From the NCBI GenBank assembly GCA_032718475.1, contig JAUCBJ010002378.1:1-36428 (forward strand): 36,428 nucleotides of DNA. The letters run 5' to 3'. Below the pieces are notes generated by a model that did not search any database, had not been told where the DNA came from, and saw only the letters and a program-made list of their open reading frames with translations. Below are positions 1 through 10,604 of this stretch, piece by piece. The position numbers and the translations under genes were made by a program. Source of the stretch: Nemertoderma westbladi. Lineage: Eukaryota; Xenacoelomorpha; Nemertodermatida; Nemertodermatidae. Position 1 is the first letter of the stretch. Every line of letters begins with the position of its first letter.

Positions 1-1189
1 GATTACGTGAAGTACTGTAAGGTGATAATTAATATTTAATGATGGATTTGTTCTAAGAAGGTTAAGAAGCTGGGAGGAGTTGAAAGTAGCTTGTCTTTGG
101 ATAACTATAAAATTTGACATTATAAAATAATGTACAAACATATTTAAGATCATATAGGGTTCAAATAATACTAATATTTATTTAAAGTAATAATATGTAC
201 CAAAGTTATCCTTTTAAGTATATCCATCCCATCTGAATCGAATGTATTGGTGCATGACCCAGTGGTGATTCCAAATTTCAAAGTTTTTCCATATTTTGTT
301 TCGTTCATGAGATATCATGTGTGAAGTACGGGTAGTCTATAATGTCGCGATATAAAAATAAATCACAAAATTGTACTTTCCCATGAGTGATTTTATCGCA
401 ATGAGCATGTCTTGTTAGTGGATCCATTCTGCTGAGCATTTCTAACCCACAAAGTGTGGGGGGAGCCGATTTACCAAGTTGGCCATCAAGGTATCCAATA
501 GGGCATACCAGCAAAGGTATGATGCAATAGGGCTAGTCGGGCAGTGGACTATCAATCCACCTCGGTGGGCAGAGAGAGGCTAGCAGAGGCCAAATTGAGG
601 CAGGTTTATGGCGTGATAAGGTAGCCAATATAGGAGGGCTGCATGTGGCATCTTAGAGTGTATCAATCACAGGCCACTTAAACGTGTTAGCCTATAGGCA
701 ATGTATTTCCCCCTTTATATTAATGGTCACATGTATTGTGCAATCAGTTATTCAGTGTAGTATTGGTGAAATAGTTTTCCCCCTCTATGCTGTGCTATCA
801 TCACTACCGGTACACTATATTCATCAGTCAGTCGATAGTAAAGTTCACCAAACAAATTCTTTCATTTCACTCGCCTACGGCCAAGTCAGTCAGTCCAACC
901 ACCAGTCAGCCATTAGCCGTCGCGCATGTGAGGAACATAACAAAGTCAAATGGTCGGGATCTCAGGACAACCGGGATCCCGTCACATGTCTTAAAAAAGT
1001 TTCATACCCTTCATTTTTTAACATACAGAGCGCATTCAGGTGAAATTCAAAACCAATGGTAAATGCAAAGTTCCATCATTTAAATGGTAAGCATTCACAA
1101 ATTTTGGAGTAATTATATTTCATTGCAGTCAAATAGTGGGTTATCTTGAAAGTCCCTCTGTAAAATATACTACCAGGCGTCATGAGGGC
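1..1189. other. Non-genic sequence, AT-rich at first
   Basis: No supportable gene is seen. Short open frames, such as one at 684-1043 on the plus strand, have no recognisable motif, no helpful composition and no neighbour support, and look like chance openings. The stretch lies downstream of the decayed minus-strand Ty3/gypsy pol and could include old LTR or flanking DNA. I cannot find a second LTR copy to prove that. Confidence 0.5.
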
Positions 1190-1715
1190 AGGGTCCCCGA
1201 GCAGCGCCGGTCAGCATAATAGCATGAGCCTGAGAAAGCACCGGGTTCGGTGACACAAGGCAAAGCGAGGGAGAAAGGGACAGGGACAGGGGCATCCGAC
1301 ACCCGAGCAGCACCGGTAAGCTTGGAGCGAGCCTGAGAAAGCATCGAGCCATGATGACACTAGGCAATGCAAGGGTCAGACTGATGGAATAGGACTGCCC
1401 GAGTGGCGCCAGTCAGCTTGGAGCAAGCCTGCGAAGGCATCGAGCCATGATGACACTAGGCGCCTTAGGGAACCAACAAACCCCGCACTAAGCCGCTTGA
1501 CTTGCCTGAGGACCAACCCCAAAAGGGATTGCGAGGGGCGAGCATTACGCAGAGGGTCGACTTCCTACCGACCCGACAGAGTGATATGCAGCATCACTGC
1601 TGCATTCTCTCACTGACCGACAGACACCCAACAGACAGCCGAGCGGCGTCAGTCAGCTTAGTATGAGCCTGCGAAGGTATCGGGCCATGGTGACACTAGG
1701 CAATGCAAGTGACAG
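1190..1715. repeat. GC-rich dispersed-tandem repeat, four copies of about 70 bp
   Basis: A unit with the order GCGCCRGTCAGCTTGGAGC, then GAGCCTG(A/C)GAA(A/G)GCATCGAGCC, then ATGATGACACTAGGC recurs at about 1196-1262, 1303-1370, 1398-1470 and 1640-1715. The copies are diverged and unevenly spaced, separated by other GC-rich sequence. The block is much richer in G and C than the AT-rich DNA on both sides. It has no long open frame. It could be part of an LTR or of an unrecognised short element; a tRNA-derived SINE was considered but no clear A/B box pair was seen. Confidence 0.6.
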
Positions 1716-2167
1716 ACCTGGTGAACTACCAACAGACCTCCGGCTTACTGACTAACTTTTGGCAGACACGGACTGGACGGACATTTTTACACACATAGTT
1801 GAGGGGTTAAAATCTAAAGAAAATAAAGTCAACTGCCCGTTTAAATAAATTGTACTGTAGGCTTATTATTTTTATGCTAAATACATTTATTGTATATATT
1901 CTATTTATATTTGCGTTTGGGGAGTCCCATGTATTTGGAATCAGTGTTAAAATCAATAGAGAACAAGATGAGTTAGAATAAATTGATGATTCAACCCAAC
2001 TCGTTCTTTTTCATTTACAACCTGCATTATCCAACCACACCCCTACCCAACCCAATAACAGTGACTAGTATCGCTGAGATCGCAAACCCTCTCAAACTTA
2101 CATCAGCGTTAAAGAATTAAAGGCAACAAAATTCCAAATATTAGCATTGAATTTTGTCTGACAAAAT
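1716..2167. other. Non-genic; possible 3' untranslated/LTR edge of the Ty3/gypsy element
   Basis: This lies just downstream, on the minus strand, of the integrase C-terminal coding remnant. The 3' UTR, polypurine tract and 3' LTR of the Ty3/gypsy element would be expected here. I see no diagnostic LTR end, because no matching 5' copy survives in the window. No gene is seen. Confidence 0.35.
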
Positions 2168-3247
2168 TTAGGATAAAGGAGAAACCTCGGAGCAACTTCC
2201 CGACAGAATGTGGCACTGCGACGAATTCTTGAAACCATCAGTGGTACAATATACGACTTTGAGTTGGTCTACTGACACTGAGTCTTGTTTGCCGTTTATT
2301 TCTATGAGGAAATATTTATCGCCAGCCTCTAACACTTTGAATGGTCCAGTGTAGGGTCTTTCAAGTGGTCCGCGGTGCTTGTCCACTCGGACATAAATGA
2401 ACCTGATCGAAGCTAAGTTGCTTGGGAAATGTTTGGGCTTTTGTCAATGGATGGTTATTGGTGGAGGAAGTGTCGCCTGCATTGTTGATTGGAGGTGATT
2501 GAGAAACTCATCTATCGGCATCACGAGAGCCGGGTTGAAGGAGCTTGCTGGGAATGTGAAGAGATGTGCCACAGACGAGATCAGCGGCCAAGCAGTTTCC
2601 ATCTTCGCGCCACGCAGTCCGCATTCCGAGGAGAACGAGTGGCATTTCGTCTATCCATTGCGGGTTGATAAGGCGAGCTTTAAGAACAGCCTTAAGCTGC
2701 CGGTGCATCCATTCAACCATTCCATTTGCCTGTGATGCTGTAGTGGAGGAGGCAGAGATGCCGAGCAGTTTGTGTAGATTTGCCCAGAGTTTGGATGTGA
2801 ACTGGGCATCACGGTCCAAAGTTAGATCATCGGGTATGCCAAATCTGGACATCCAGTTCCTGATAAATGCTTGGGCACAAGTCAACGAAGTGGCATTCTC
2901 CAGTGGAATTGCTTCAAGCCTTCGTGTGAAACGATAGATGATCGTAAAGAGGTATGTGTAGCCTTCAGACACCGGAAGGGGACCAACGAGGTCGATGTGG
3001 ATGCTGCCAAATCGACGGTCAGGTTGAGGTCAAGTGGCAAGAGGTGCGTGTACGTGGCGCTGTACTTTTGATGCTTGGTCAGCACCATTTTCTAATATCT
3101 GATTTCATCTTGTGCCATAGGAACTTAGATGAAATTGCACGTTGTGTTGGACAGAAACCGGCATGTGCCAGATTGTGTATGGCATAGAACACAAGGCCAG
3201 GACGATGGGCTGATTGTTAACAGTGGAAACATCGCATAGGACTGAGT
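2168..3247 (-). pseudogene. Ty3/gypsy integrase remnant
   Basis: This is the C-terminal part of a Pol polyprotein, whose role is inserting the cDNA into chromosomes. The main open frame (2972-2508) begins in the catalytic core just after an IDLVGPLP-type strand readable upstream (about 3010-2975). It contains a DRDAQFTS segment for the second catalytic Asp and an Asn-Gly...Glu (NGMVEWMHRQ) segment for the Glu. A second frame (2386-2168) carries the GPY/F module (RPYTGPFKVL) found at the end of many Ty3/gypsy integrases. Frameshifts separate the pieces. The upstream end was cut off by the transposon at 3248. The family is firm; the clade within Ty3/gypsy is not assigned. Confidence 0.87.
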
Positions 3248-3291
3248 ACCCGGGTTGAGAATCATGAGATTATTTTAAAGCCTTGACTATT

Positions 3292-3470
3292 ACTTACAAT
3301 TTACTTGAAAGTACTCAAAAAGCGTTTGATAATTGTAATTTAACTAAGTCTTAGTAAGTTACTTGGTAATTCTATGAAAACTTGTAAGTAAATCAGTACT
3401 TGACAATATAACTAATTGTTTGGAAGTAATTATCAAGTTTTTCAAAGTTTTCAGTAGTGATATTTTCAAT
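3292..3470. repeat. Left subterminal AAGTA/ACTTG motif cluster of the DNA transposon
   Basis: Many short direct and inverted copies of TTACTTG, AAGTAA and AGTACTT occur within about 180 bases of the left end. In CACTA-type transposons such subterminal repeats are transposase binding sites; that role here is inferred. Confidence 0.6.
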
Positions 3471-3660
3471 TTTTATTTACATTTTTTACATTTCTCACGT
3501 AAGCACAAACCATAGCACAGTTTAAAACTAGGCCATAGCTCTACAGAGCTAGTGCGGCCAAATTATAACAGGTGATGAAATGTAAATATTTCGGTAGTAA
3601 TGTAATTTTAGATGTAATTATAACGGTAGATGACAGGAGGAGGATGTAGGGGGGAATATA

Positions 3661-3685
3661 GGGGGGGGGGGGGGGGGGGGGGGGG
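3661..3685 (+). repeat. Poly-G tract, 25 bases
   Basis: An uninterrupted run of 25 G. It is a mononucleotide microsatellite, and its length in the assembly may not be exact. Confidence 0.9.
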
Positions 3686-3904
3686 CAAGGGGTGGATTTA
3701 CTAATCAGAGACATGAAGGGCGACGGCGAACACGAAATGAGGACGATGGGCTTTCAATGCGTCATAGATGCTTACAAATTATAGTTACTAACATCTAGTT
3801 ATGAAATTATGCGCGAATAATAAGTAAATTTTGGGGAAATAATAATTTAAATAATAACAATTTAGATAAAAATAAATTTTTTGGGAAAACTAGTTTTCGG
3901 AGTT

Positions 3905-4264
3905 TTAAATACGATCAAGCAGTGAGAAGAGGTGATTTTTTAGGTACTTTATAAAACTGCTTCGAGATTTTTGTAATTTAATATTTTGGGGAAGGTTATT
4001 CCATACTATTGACCCGTCGTAGTGTATTGATTTTTGTGCAACTACTAATCTTGTAGATGGAATAAAGTAGTTTCCTCGCGAGCTAGATCGAGTGTAATGT
4101 TCGTGTATTTGCGAGGATTTTTGAAATAAAGATATTAATGCTACTGGTTTGTTGCCATGATGTATTGAAAACATGAATTTTGCTACTTCTTGTTTGTATA
4201 GAAAATCTAGAGGAAGGATATGTAGGGGCTTATAGATAGGTTTAAAAGAATGATTAACTTTCAA
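3905..4264 (-). pseudogene. LINE 3' fragment: C-terminal domain of a CR1/L2-like ORF2
   Basis: A 119-residue open frame matches the conserved tail that follows reverse transcriptase in CR1/L2-type LINEs. It shows an ILPLDFLYKQEVAKFMFSIH segment, then HYTRSSSRGNYFIPSTR, then QKSIHYDGSIVWNNLP. The same domain, from a different family, occurs at 27600-27971 on the plus strand. No RT precedes it, so it is a severely 5'-truncated insertion, as is usual for LINEs. It lies inside the DNA transposon and left of its transposase. The frame is intact but cannot make a functional protein by itself. Confidence 0.8.
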
Positions 4265-4592
4265 ATACTTGTCAGTAGCTTAGCACAGCACATGTACTTT
4301 TAATCAGGCCAGGTCAGTCATTCTGTCAGTTGGTCTGAGTCTGCAGGTCTGAGTGTGACTTTTACTTTTGTTTCAGTCACTTCCAGCCTATAAGCTCAGA
4401 TTGTCAGGCGCAGCCGCAGGCCTCAGGCAATACTGCAATAAGCCTCAAATTGACCGTCTGCTGTCTGTGTCTGACTGTGTACATAATAATTAGGCCTACA
4501 CAATTAATAGCAATCTGGCAATAGACCCTGCAGTTTACAGTTGGAAAAAACGTGACAGCCTATACAGCTATACCTGTATACTGCTATAGATA
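4265..4592. other. Non-genic stretch inside the DNA transposon
   Basis: No gene or clear repeat is seen. It probably holds upstream or intron-like sequence of the transposase gene. Confidence 0.4.
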
Positions 4593-5854
4593 GTGTTGGA
4601 TGACGAATTTACAAGATGGATTTATGTAAATTTTAATACTGATGGGGTGACGACGGTGCATCGGTCGAAGGGATATTGTTTGTGGCCTGTGATGGTTTCT
4701 ATAATTAATCTGGCTCCACTATTGCGGCGGAAATTCGGGAACCTTTTAATGGTTGTTCAGTTGTTACTCTGTATCATGGATGCGAGAAACCAGATATACC
4801 AATTGCTCTACTAACTATACTACTATACGAAAATCTACAACAATTTAATATGATGTGGAATGGGTTAATTATTAAAATAAGTGTAGTAGCATTTATTGCT
4901 GATTTACCAGCCAAAGCTGATTCGTTAAATATAATGCATCACAATGCATTATTATGGGTGCTCATGGTGCTTTATATGTGGTACATACAGTCGAGAATTT
5001 TCTAAGATGATTTTCCCTTTCGAAGATAGCCCATCACAATGTCGGAGCAGTGATACACACACAGTTCTTTCTGCTAAGGCTGAAGAAACTGGTTTGCCAC
5101 AGAAGGCTTTAAGGGTCTTTCTCCTTTGCACAACGTCATCAGCATACCTCTGGGCGCACCTTTTGACCCGATGCATTTGCTATTCCTAGGTATTTGTAAA
5201 CTTCTTAAGTTCATGATTAAGGAGAAACTTGTTGATACTTCAAAATGTTCTGAAATTTTACTTACTTTGAGAGTTCCTGAACAATTTTCTAAACCACGAA
5301 CATTTGATTTCTCAAAAAACTAGAAATCTATGCAATACAAAAAAATTTTCTTATATTTTGCTGTACCACTTTTTTCCTTGATTTCTGTGGATATTAAGGT
5401 AATTGTTTTAGTACTTTCTTTGTCAACGGTAATGCATTTATTGTTGGGAGATCATATTACTTCTAGTAACATAGATGATGCAGAACAACTTATTACTTCA
5501 TTTAGAATTATACTTCCGAGACTTTTTGGAGACTCTGCTCAAAGTTTAACACTGCATGCGTTATCTCACTTATCGCAACAAGTGCGTTTCCATGGTCCAT
5601 TATTTAGTGTTGCTGCCAGTGTTTTTGAAATTGCGTTTCATCCCCTCAAATCAATGGTATCCGGAAGTGATAGTGAGGGTTCAATTATAGTCAAAAGATT
5701 TCTGCGTCTTAAATATCATTTAAGTGAACACAATAATTTTCCTACACAAAATTGCCATATGGACATTTTTGTGGATAACAACAATGTGAAAGTTCTTGGA
5801 AATCTGTCACCTTCTAGTGCATTACCCCATATCGATGACACATTATTTTTTTAA
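4593..5854 (+). pseudogene. Transposase remnant, DUF4218-associated EnSpm-like family
   Basis: The pieces lie in at least three frames in the correct order. Region 4593-4814 has NTDGV followed by LWPVMVSI, the segment preceding the catalytic part in this family. Region 4944-5120 has YYGCSWCFICGTYSREF, the Cys-rich YGCxxC motif. Region 5126-5323 has GAPFDPMHLLFLGICKLL, the Asp-Met-His segment. Region 5330-5854 has HLLLGDHIT, LHALSHLSQQVRFHGPLF and a following Phe-Glu, which is the helical tail. The enzyme would cut and join transposon ends in the nucleus. Frameshifts near 4815-4943, 5125 and 5325 make it inactive. Family recognition comes from motif order; the superfamily label (CMC/EnSpm) is less certain. 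Confidence 0.72.
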
Positions 5855-6007
5855 CATTGATCGCTCCCATATTAAAAATGTGGCTTATAGAATTTGCGTA
5901 AATAATATTATATTTCATTCATATTCATATCCTAGGAAAAAAATTTAGCATCGTTTTACGGCATTTTAATTGATGGAGGAATAGATTATACTTTTGTTGC
6001 AAAGTAG

Positions 6008-6400
6008 TAGTGTTTAAACTGGATCCGATCCTGGATCCCGGCAAATATGTAATCCCGATCCTTAAGTTAAAAAGAATAAATTAAATTTATTGAATATCCG
6101 TTGAAAAGTGACACCGGAATTTGTATTGATTATATCGAATTACTATGTCAGTAAACCATCCAGTAATCAACTATAAATTTATTTAAATATAAATTTATCT
6201 TAACTGATATTTGTGCAGTGTGAATTGTGAAATAAAGTGATAAAAAATTTCCAAAAACCATTTCGTACATACACCTGCCACACTGAAAACTATTAAGAAA
6301 CTTTAATTTAAAATTGCAATACCAATAGCGATAGAGTGGCAATCCCTGCTCAGATCCCGATCCCGGAAATCCCGAAAAGACTCATCCCGTTTAAACACTA
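6008..6400. mobile_element. hAT-like MITE (393 bp)
   Basis: The termini TAGTGTTTAAAC (6008-6019) and GTTTAAACACTA (6389-6400) are perfect inverted repeats and continue inward with matching GGGAT/ATCCC-rich sequence. TAGTG-type starts fit hAT elements. The flanks CAAAGTAG (6000-6007) and CAAAATAT (6401-6408) agree at six of eight positions, which fits a decayed 8-bp hAT target duplication. There is no coding capacity, so it is non-autonomous. It is nested in the EnSpm-like transposon. Confidence 0.7.
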
Positions 6401-6408
6401 CAAAATAT

Positions 6409-6998
6409 TGCAAACTTGGTTTTGCTTTTTTTGCCTACTTATTAATTCGTTTTTCTATGTAGTACAATACCTATAAACTATTATACTATGTAAATTATGC
6501 CAAACTTTATATTATATGATTGCTGTATATGCTATAACTCTGTTAAAACTGTTATTGCATTTAATTTCAAGATTGTGCAATTTGATTTGATTATAATTGC
6601 AGACCACCATATATTATTATATTTCTGTTGGAAGTTGAGTTGCTTCTATTAAACATATCATTGACTTATTAAATGTGGTCAACTGATTACTTGGATCAAC
6701 TGATTACTTGGATCCACTGATCCAAGGTTTCACGCGATCCACTTTGATCCATTAATTACTTGGGAAACTTACTAAGTAGGCCTACTGATAATTACTTTGT
6801 AGGGTAATATTTCTCTAGGTTATTATTACTTGGGAAACTTGCAAGTAAATTATAATTACTTGGGTAATTTAGTAAGTACATTGTAATTACTTGGGAATCT
6901 TGGTAAGTGCATTGTAATTACTCGGGAATCTTGAAAGTACTTGCAACGTTCTTGCAAAGAGCTTGTAAAGGATGATTTATAAGTACTTGGTAATTTTA
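6409..6998. repeat. Right subterminal repeats and AT-rich tail of the DNA transposon
   Basis: Positions 6409-6660 are AT-rich without features. From about 6680 to 6998 there are repeats of TGATTACTTGGATC and then TAATTACTTGGGAATCTTGGTAAGT, spaced about 45 bases apart (around 6822, 6860, 6887, 6920). These mirror the AAGTA/ACTTG cluster at the left end and are likely transposase binding sites by analogy with CACTA elements. Confidence 0.6.
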
Positions 6999-7017
6999 CC
7001 ATGATTTTAACCCGGGT

Positions 7018-8500
7018 GGTCACTGAAGGATATGTCTGTGAGGCAGAGACCAGAGATTGCTGTGTGATAGGAGGTGATGTCACCCGAGGAAGACTGGTCA
7101 ATTGTCAGCTGGGGATAGTTTATTGTTGGTAGGTAAATAGCTGAGACTGAGGGAGCAACAATGTTGTCAGGGCCTTTGGTATGGCGAATATCAGTTGTGA
7201 ATTTGGCAATGTATGACATATGTCGAGTTTGGAGTGGTGAACGATCAGTAGAGGCTGAGAAAGCGAAGGTAAGTGGCCTGTGATAAGTAAGTATGTGGAA
7301 CTTTGTACCCTCGACGAAGTGTTGGAAGTGTTTAATCGAGGTGTAGATAGCTAAAAGTTCACGGTCGAAAGTGCTGTGCTTCGACTCAGCAGTGGTAAGC
7401 TTCCGGGAAAAAAATGCCAGTGGTTGCCAAACTCCGGAGTTCTGCTGTTCCAGCTGTGCCCCAACAGCAATGTCGGATGCATCGGTGCTGATCCTTGTAT
7501 CACTCGTATGGCTAGGGTGTATGAGGGGGTGGCGTTTATAAGTGCTGATTTTGCGGCTTTAAAGGTGGACTGACAGTTTATTGTCCAGATTACATCTTTA
7601 CCTTTATGCCCTTTGTTGCTTCATGGAGTGCTGAAAGGGTGCTGGCAACACGCGAAATATAGCGGTGATAATATTTATCATTCCGAGGAAACGTTGGAAT
7701 GCAAGTTTTGATTCAGGTACTGGGTAGTCGAGGATGGCAGAAACTTTGGTTGGTAGTGGAGTAATGCCTGTGGCATTGATGTTGTGTCCTAGGTATGTGA
7801 GTTCTGCTGAACCGAAAACACACTTACTACTATTTATTACCATCCCATTGACAAGAAGGGGGCGGAAAACATGTTTCAAGTGGTCTGCATGTTCCTCAGA
7901 GTTTGCACTAGCAACAAGGATGTCGTCTAGGTACACAAATGTGAAGGGAATGCCGCGTAGGATGCCATTCATGAGGCGCTGGAAGGCCTGTGTGGCATTC
8001 TTCAGTCCGAATGGCATCCTGAGGAACTCATATAACCCAAAGGGTGTTGTGATGGCAGTTTTAGCTACATCATTGGTATGGACAGGGATGTGATGAAACC
8101 CTCGCACCAAGTCGATCTTAGAAAACATAGTTGTGCCATCAAGACTGGCATTGAAGTCTTGTATGTGAGGGAGAGGATATCTATCATCCGTTGTGACATC
8201 ATTTAGTTGGTGGAAGTCCACACATGGGTGCCAGCCACCACCAGGTTTGGGGGCGATATGGAGGGGAGTGGACCAAGGTGAGTTGGATTGGCGAATGATA
8301 CCGTGTTCCTCCATGTCTGTGGTCCTCTGTCTTGGCTATTTCCAATTTCTCAGAATTGAGACGCCGAGCTTGAGAGTGAAGTGGTAGGCCTTGGGTAAGG
8401 AAATAATGTTCTACACCATATTTGTTTGTCGCGTCTGTGTAGAAGCGTGGTATCAGGAGTTCAGGAAACTCATTAATGATCTTGTCGAAGGGATTACCAG
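7018..8500 (-). pseudogene. Ty3/gypsy reverse transcriptase and RNase H remnant
   Basis: The main open frame (8314-7604, 236 residues) starts at the GIIRQSNSPWSTPLHI segment of Ty3 RT. It carries VDFHQLN, the FSKIDLVRGFHHIPV strand with the first catalytic Asp, the PFGLKNATQAFQRLMN segment, and the FVYLDDILVAS active site. An upstream part in another frame (about 8450-8330) reads ARRLNSEKLEIAK, the usual lead-in. Downstream (7570-7220) a shifted frame reads STDASDIAVGAQLEQ and LAFFSRKLTTAE, the RNase H start. The 7219-7018 frame holds the connection region toward integrase. The RT catalytic residues look intact, but frameshifts on both sides break the polyprotein. Confidence 0.88.
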
Positions 8501-8516
8501 AGTGGGAGTGGATGCC

Positions 8517-8960
8517 TCAGATAGATGGCTGTATGTGGGATTCCTTGGAAGGGATCGTTTCCAGCAGTTTGAAGTCGAGGAGGCGACACCCAGTCATGTC
8601 GATTGCCAAGTGGTTGGTTGTCAGCAAAGACGTCTGCACCGAGAATAGGTTGTGAAACTTCAGCAAGGCGGAACTTGTGGATGAAGGATCAACGACCGAG
8701 TAGGAGAGGGATGTCTCATGAACCCCATGTGCGGATGATGTTTGAGTTTGCAGCTTCAGGTGGATCTGTGCATGTGTTAAACCGCTTTTCATATGCAGAT
8801 GCAGGGTAAACCGAGTAATCGCACCACAGTCTACGAGGTAGTGGCGACCAGAGCGGCGGTCACAAACCTTCATCGTGTTTCTTTTCGTCGTTGGAGGGTG
8901 GCCGACCACAGAGAAGCCTAGCGGTCGGCCTGGGAGTTTCCCGAGGCTTTCCTGTACCAT
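8517..8960 (-). pseudogene. Ty3/gypsy aspartic protease remnant
   Basis: The open frame 9002-8517 carries a retropepsin-like start in which HYLVDCGAITRF stands where LVDTGA is expected, so the catalytic Asp-Thr-Gly is Asp-Cys-Gly. The protease would mature Gag and Pol in the particle. The rest of the domain is readable but diverged. The changed active site and the frame break toward RT mark it as dead. Its position between gag and RT agrees with Ty3 gene order. Confidence 0.65.
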
Positions 8961-8962
8961 TG

Positions 8963-9715
8963 TTAGGTTGTCAATGTTCGTACTAGTTTGCGGAGTGGGC
9001 AATCCCCTTGTTTACAGTTCCGTGCTTTCTCTCCAAATTTTGCGTAGTAGAAACAAAGGCTGTTTGTAGTGGTCATTAGGTGAGGTGGGGCAAAACGGCA
9101 AAAAATGTAAATGCAGGCTGGACCGAGTTCGGGATTCCCAGCCTCGATAATGTGGTCAGCCTCTGTTGCTAGTTTTTCGAGGTCTGTAGTTCCAGATCCA
9201 GCAAGGATGCAACACACTTCAGTGGGCATTTGGGCCAGGAATAGAGCGCGAAAAATTGTCTCAGGGTTACTATTCAGGGAACGCATGTATCGTAGCAGAC
9301 CCGATGGTGTTCGGTCTCCAAGACCAGACAATGACAGCAGTGCGTTGTCTCTTGCTGCTTGCGTTGTTCCAAATGCTTTGATCAGGGCAATCTTGAGAGC
9401 CCCATAGCGTTCATTAGCGGGAGGAACGAGGATGAGGGCGCGAACTTCTTTTGCGGTTGCATTGTCAAGGGAAGCTAGTTGAACTTGGTCTTGTCAGCAG
9501 TGATTGATGGAGTCCGTGTCTCAAATTGCGCCTCCACTTGAGTGAACCAGATTTCTGGATCAGAGGTCCAAAAAGTAGGTAGTTTGACTGACACAGATGT
9601 GATGGTTGGAGTGGGATTGGTGACGGGCTGTGCCTGTGCTAAGCCGTTGAGGGCCTGGGCGATGAGCAGAATGTCGTTGGGTTCCATCTGTTGCTGCACA
9701 GTGTGCAGGGTGTGT
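8963..9715 (-). pseudogene. Ty3/gypsy gag remnant
   Basis: Two frames make up the capsid region. The 9699-9475 frame starts MQQQMEPND and has DPEIWFTQVEAQFETR, the Trp-Phe helix typical of Ty3 capsids. The 9480-8963 part has GDRTPSGLLRYMRSL followed by a helix-rich stretch. It ends in a degenerate Cys/His knuckle (CFYYAKFGEKARNC) in which the second Cys has been lost. Gag would form the particle. A frameshift near 9470 and the broken knuckle show decay. The ATG at 9699 is the likely start because the capsid homology begins shortly after it. Confidence 0.75.
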
Positions 9716-9735
9716 CAGCGAGAGAAAGTTCTTGA

Positions 9736-10599
9736 TCGTCAACTACTTTTCGAACGAGTAATCAACAATCAACTACTATCCTACTTAAACAAAAATTCAA
9801 TACTATCAGACAGCCAGTACGGTTTTAGAACACACTCCACTACGACAGACGCCATACTCACGGTAACTGAGAGACTACTACAGATACTAGACTCACAGGA
9901 ATATGCTTGTCTAGTATCTATCGACCTTAAGAAAGCATTTGATACACTACAACACCAAATACTATTGGACAAACTAGACTGCTATGGCATACGACGAGGC
10001 ATCCCACACAAACTGCTGACTAGCTACTTACACAAGAGAACACATACCGTTGCAATAGGCAACTCTACTTCAGAATCAATACATGCTTCCTGTGGTACCC
10101 CACAGGGAGCAATACTGAGCGCAACACTGTTCCTACTGTACATAAATGACCTACCAAATTGTACTTCACTACTAACAACACTATTTGCGGACGACACGAA
10201 TCTACTTTATTATCACTCAAACCCTGACACACTACAAGACACTATCACTACTGAACTTAGTAAACTTGATCAGTGGCTCACTGACAACCAACTATCACTA
10301 AACCTTAAAAAAACAGAACACTTAATTATCACAAATAAAAAACACGCCAACATTGCAAATATAAAAATACGACAAACTCCTATTAAAAAAGTAATTCACA
10401 CAAAATTTCTTGGAATATGGATAGACAATGAACTAACATAGAAAAATCACTGTGCCTACGTGCTTAAAAAAATTTCAAAATCTATAGGTATTTTCTTTAA
10501 ACTTCGCTACTTTCTACCACTACACATACTTAAACTACTTTACCACTCCCTTATACAACCATACATTACATACGGGATAGTGATCTGGGGAAATGCTCA
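9736..10599 (+). pseudogene. CR1/L2-like LINE, reverse transcriptase part, split by the BEL/Pao insertion
   Basis: A plus-strand RT domain starts near ERVINNQLLSYL. It carries LSDSQYGFR, SIDLKKAFDTL (catalytic Asp), ASCGTPQGAILSATLFLLYI, and LLTTLFADDTNLLYY (catalytic Asp-Asp). A single in-frame TAG at 10439-10441 follows LGIWIDNELT. The frame then continues as KNHCAYVLKKISK through QPYITYGIVIWGN to the target duplication at 10600. The missing C-terminus lies 17 kb away at 27562. No endonuclease is present, so the copy was 5'-truncated before or at insertion, next to the Ty3 gag. The frame is otherwise clean, so this LINE is younger than the Ty3 element beside it. Confidence 0.85.
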
Positions 10600-10604
10600 A
10601 CCTG
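10600..10604. other. Target site duplication ACCTG, left copy
   Basis: ACCTG directly abuts the TG of the left LTR and is repeated at 27557-27561 after the CA of the right LTR. BEL/Pao integrases typically duplicate 4-6 bp. Dropping one copy and the element restores the LINE reading frame, which confirms it. Confidence 0.93.

Larger units (their letters stand above)
3248..7017 (+). mobile_element. EnSpm/CACTA-like (CMC) DNA transposon, degenerate, nested in Ty3/gypsy
   Basis: The ends are imperfect inverted repeats: CCCGGGTTGAGAATCATG at 3249-3266 against the reverse complement CCCGGGTTAAAATCATGG of 6999-7016. Both subterminal regions are crowded with short ACTTG/AAGTA motifs. A plus-strand transposase remnant of the DUF4218-associated type lies between. 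Removing the element together with a 2-bp GT duplication (3246-3247, 7016-7017) brings the flanking Ty3 pol back into one frame. CACTA-type elements make 2-3 bp target duplications. Exact termini are uncertain by one or two bases because the end is itself a palindrome. A KDZ/Plavaka-type assignment is the main alternative. Confidence 0.72.
2168..9715 (-). mobile_element. Decayed Ty3/gypsy LTR retrotransposon, interrupted
   Basis: Minus-strand remnants appear in Ty3/gypsy order from right to left: gag (9715-8963), protease (about 8880-8517), RT (8500-7604), RNase H and linker (7603-7018), then integrase (3247-2168). Integrase after RNase H is the Ty3 arrangement. The element is cut between RNase H and integrase by a DNA transposon at 3248-7017. 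Its 5' side ends at the LINE near 9736, so its 5' LTR is not adjacent. Every coding block has frameshifts or stops, so it is an old inactive copy. LTRs were not identified. Confidence 0.85.

Noticed and set aside
684-1062. Two overlapping plus-strand open frames (119 and 91 codons)
   Set aside because: No domain, low-complexity Ser/Gln composition, and no homologous neighbour; most likely chance openings.
1190-1715. tRNA genes or a tRNA array
   Set aside because: The repeats do not fold into a cloverleaf by eye and lack a convincing TTCGA-type T arm.
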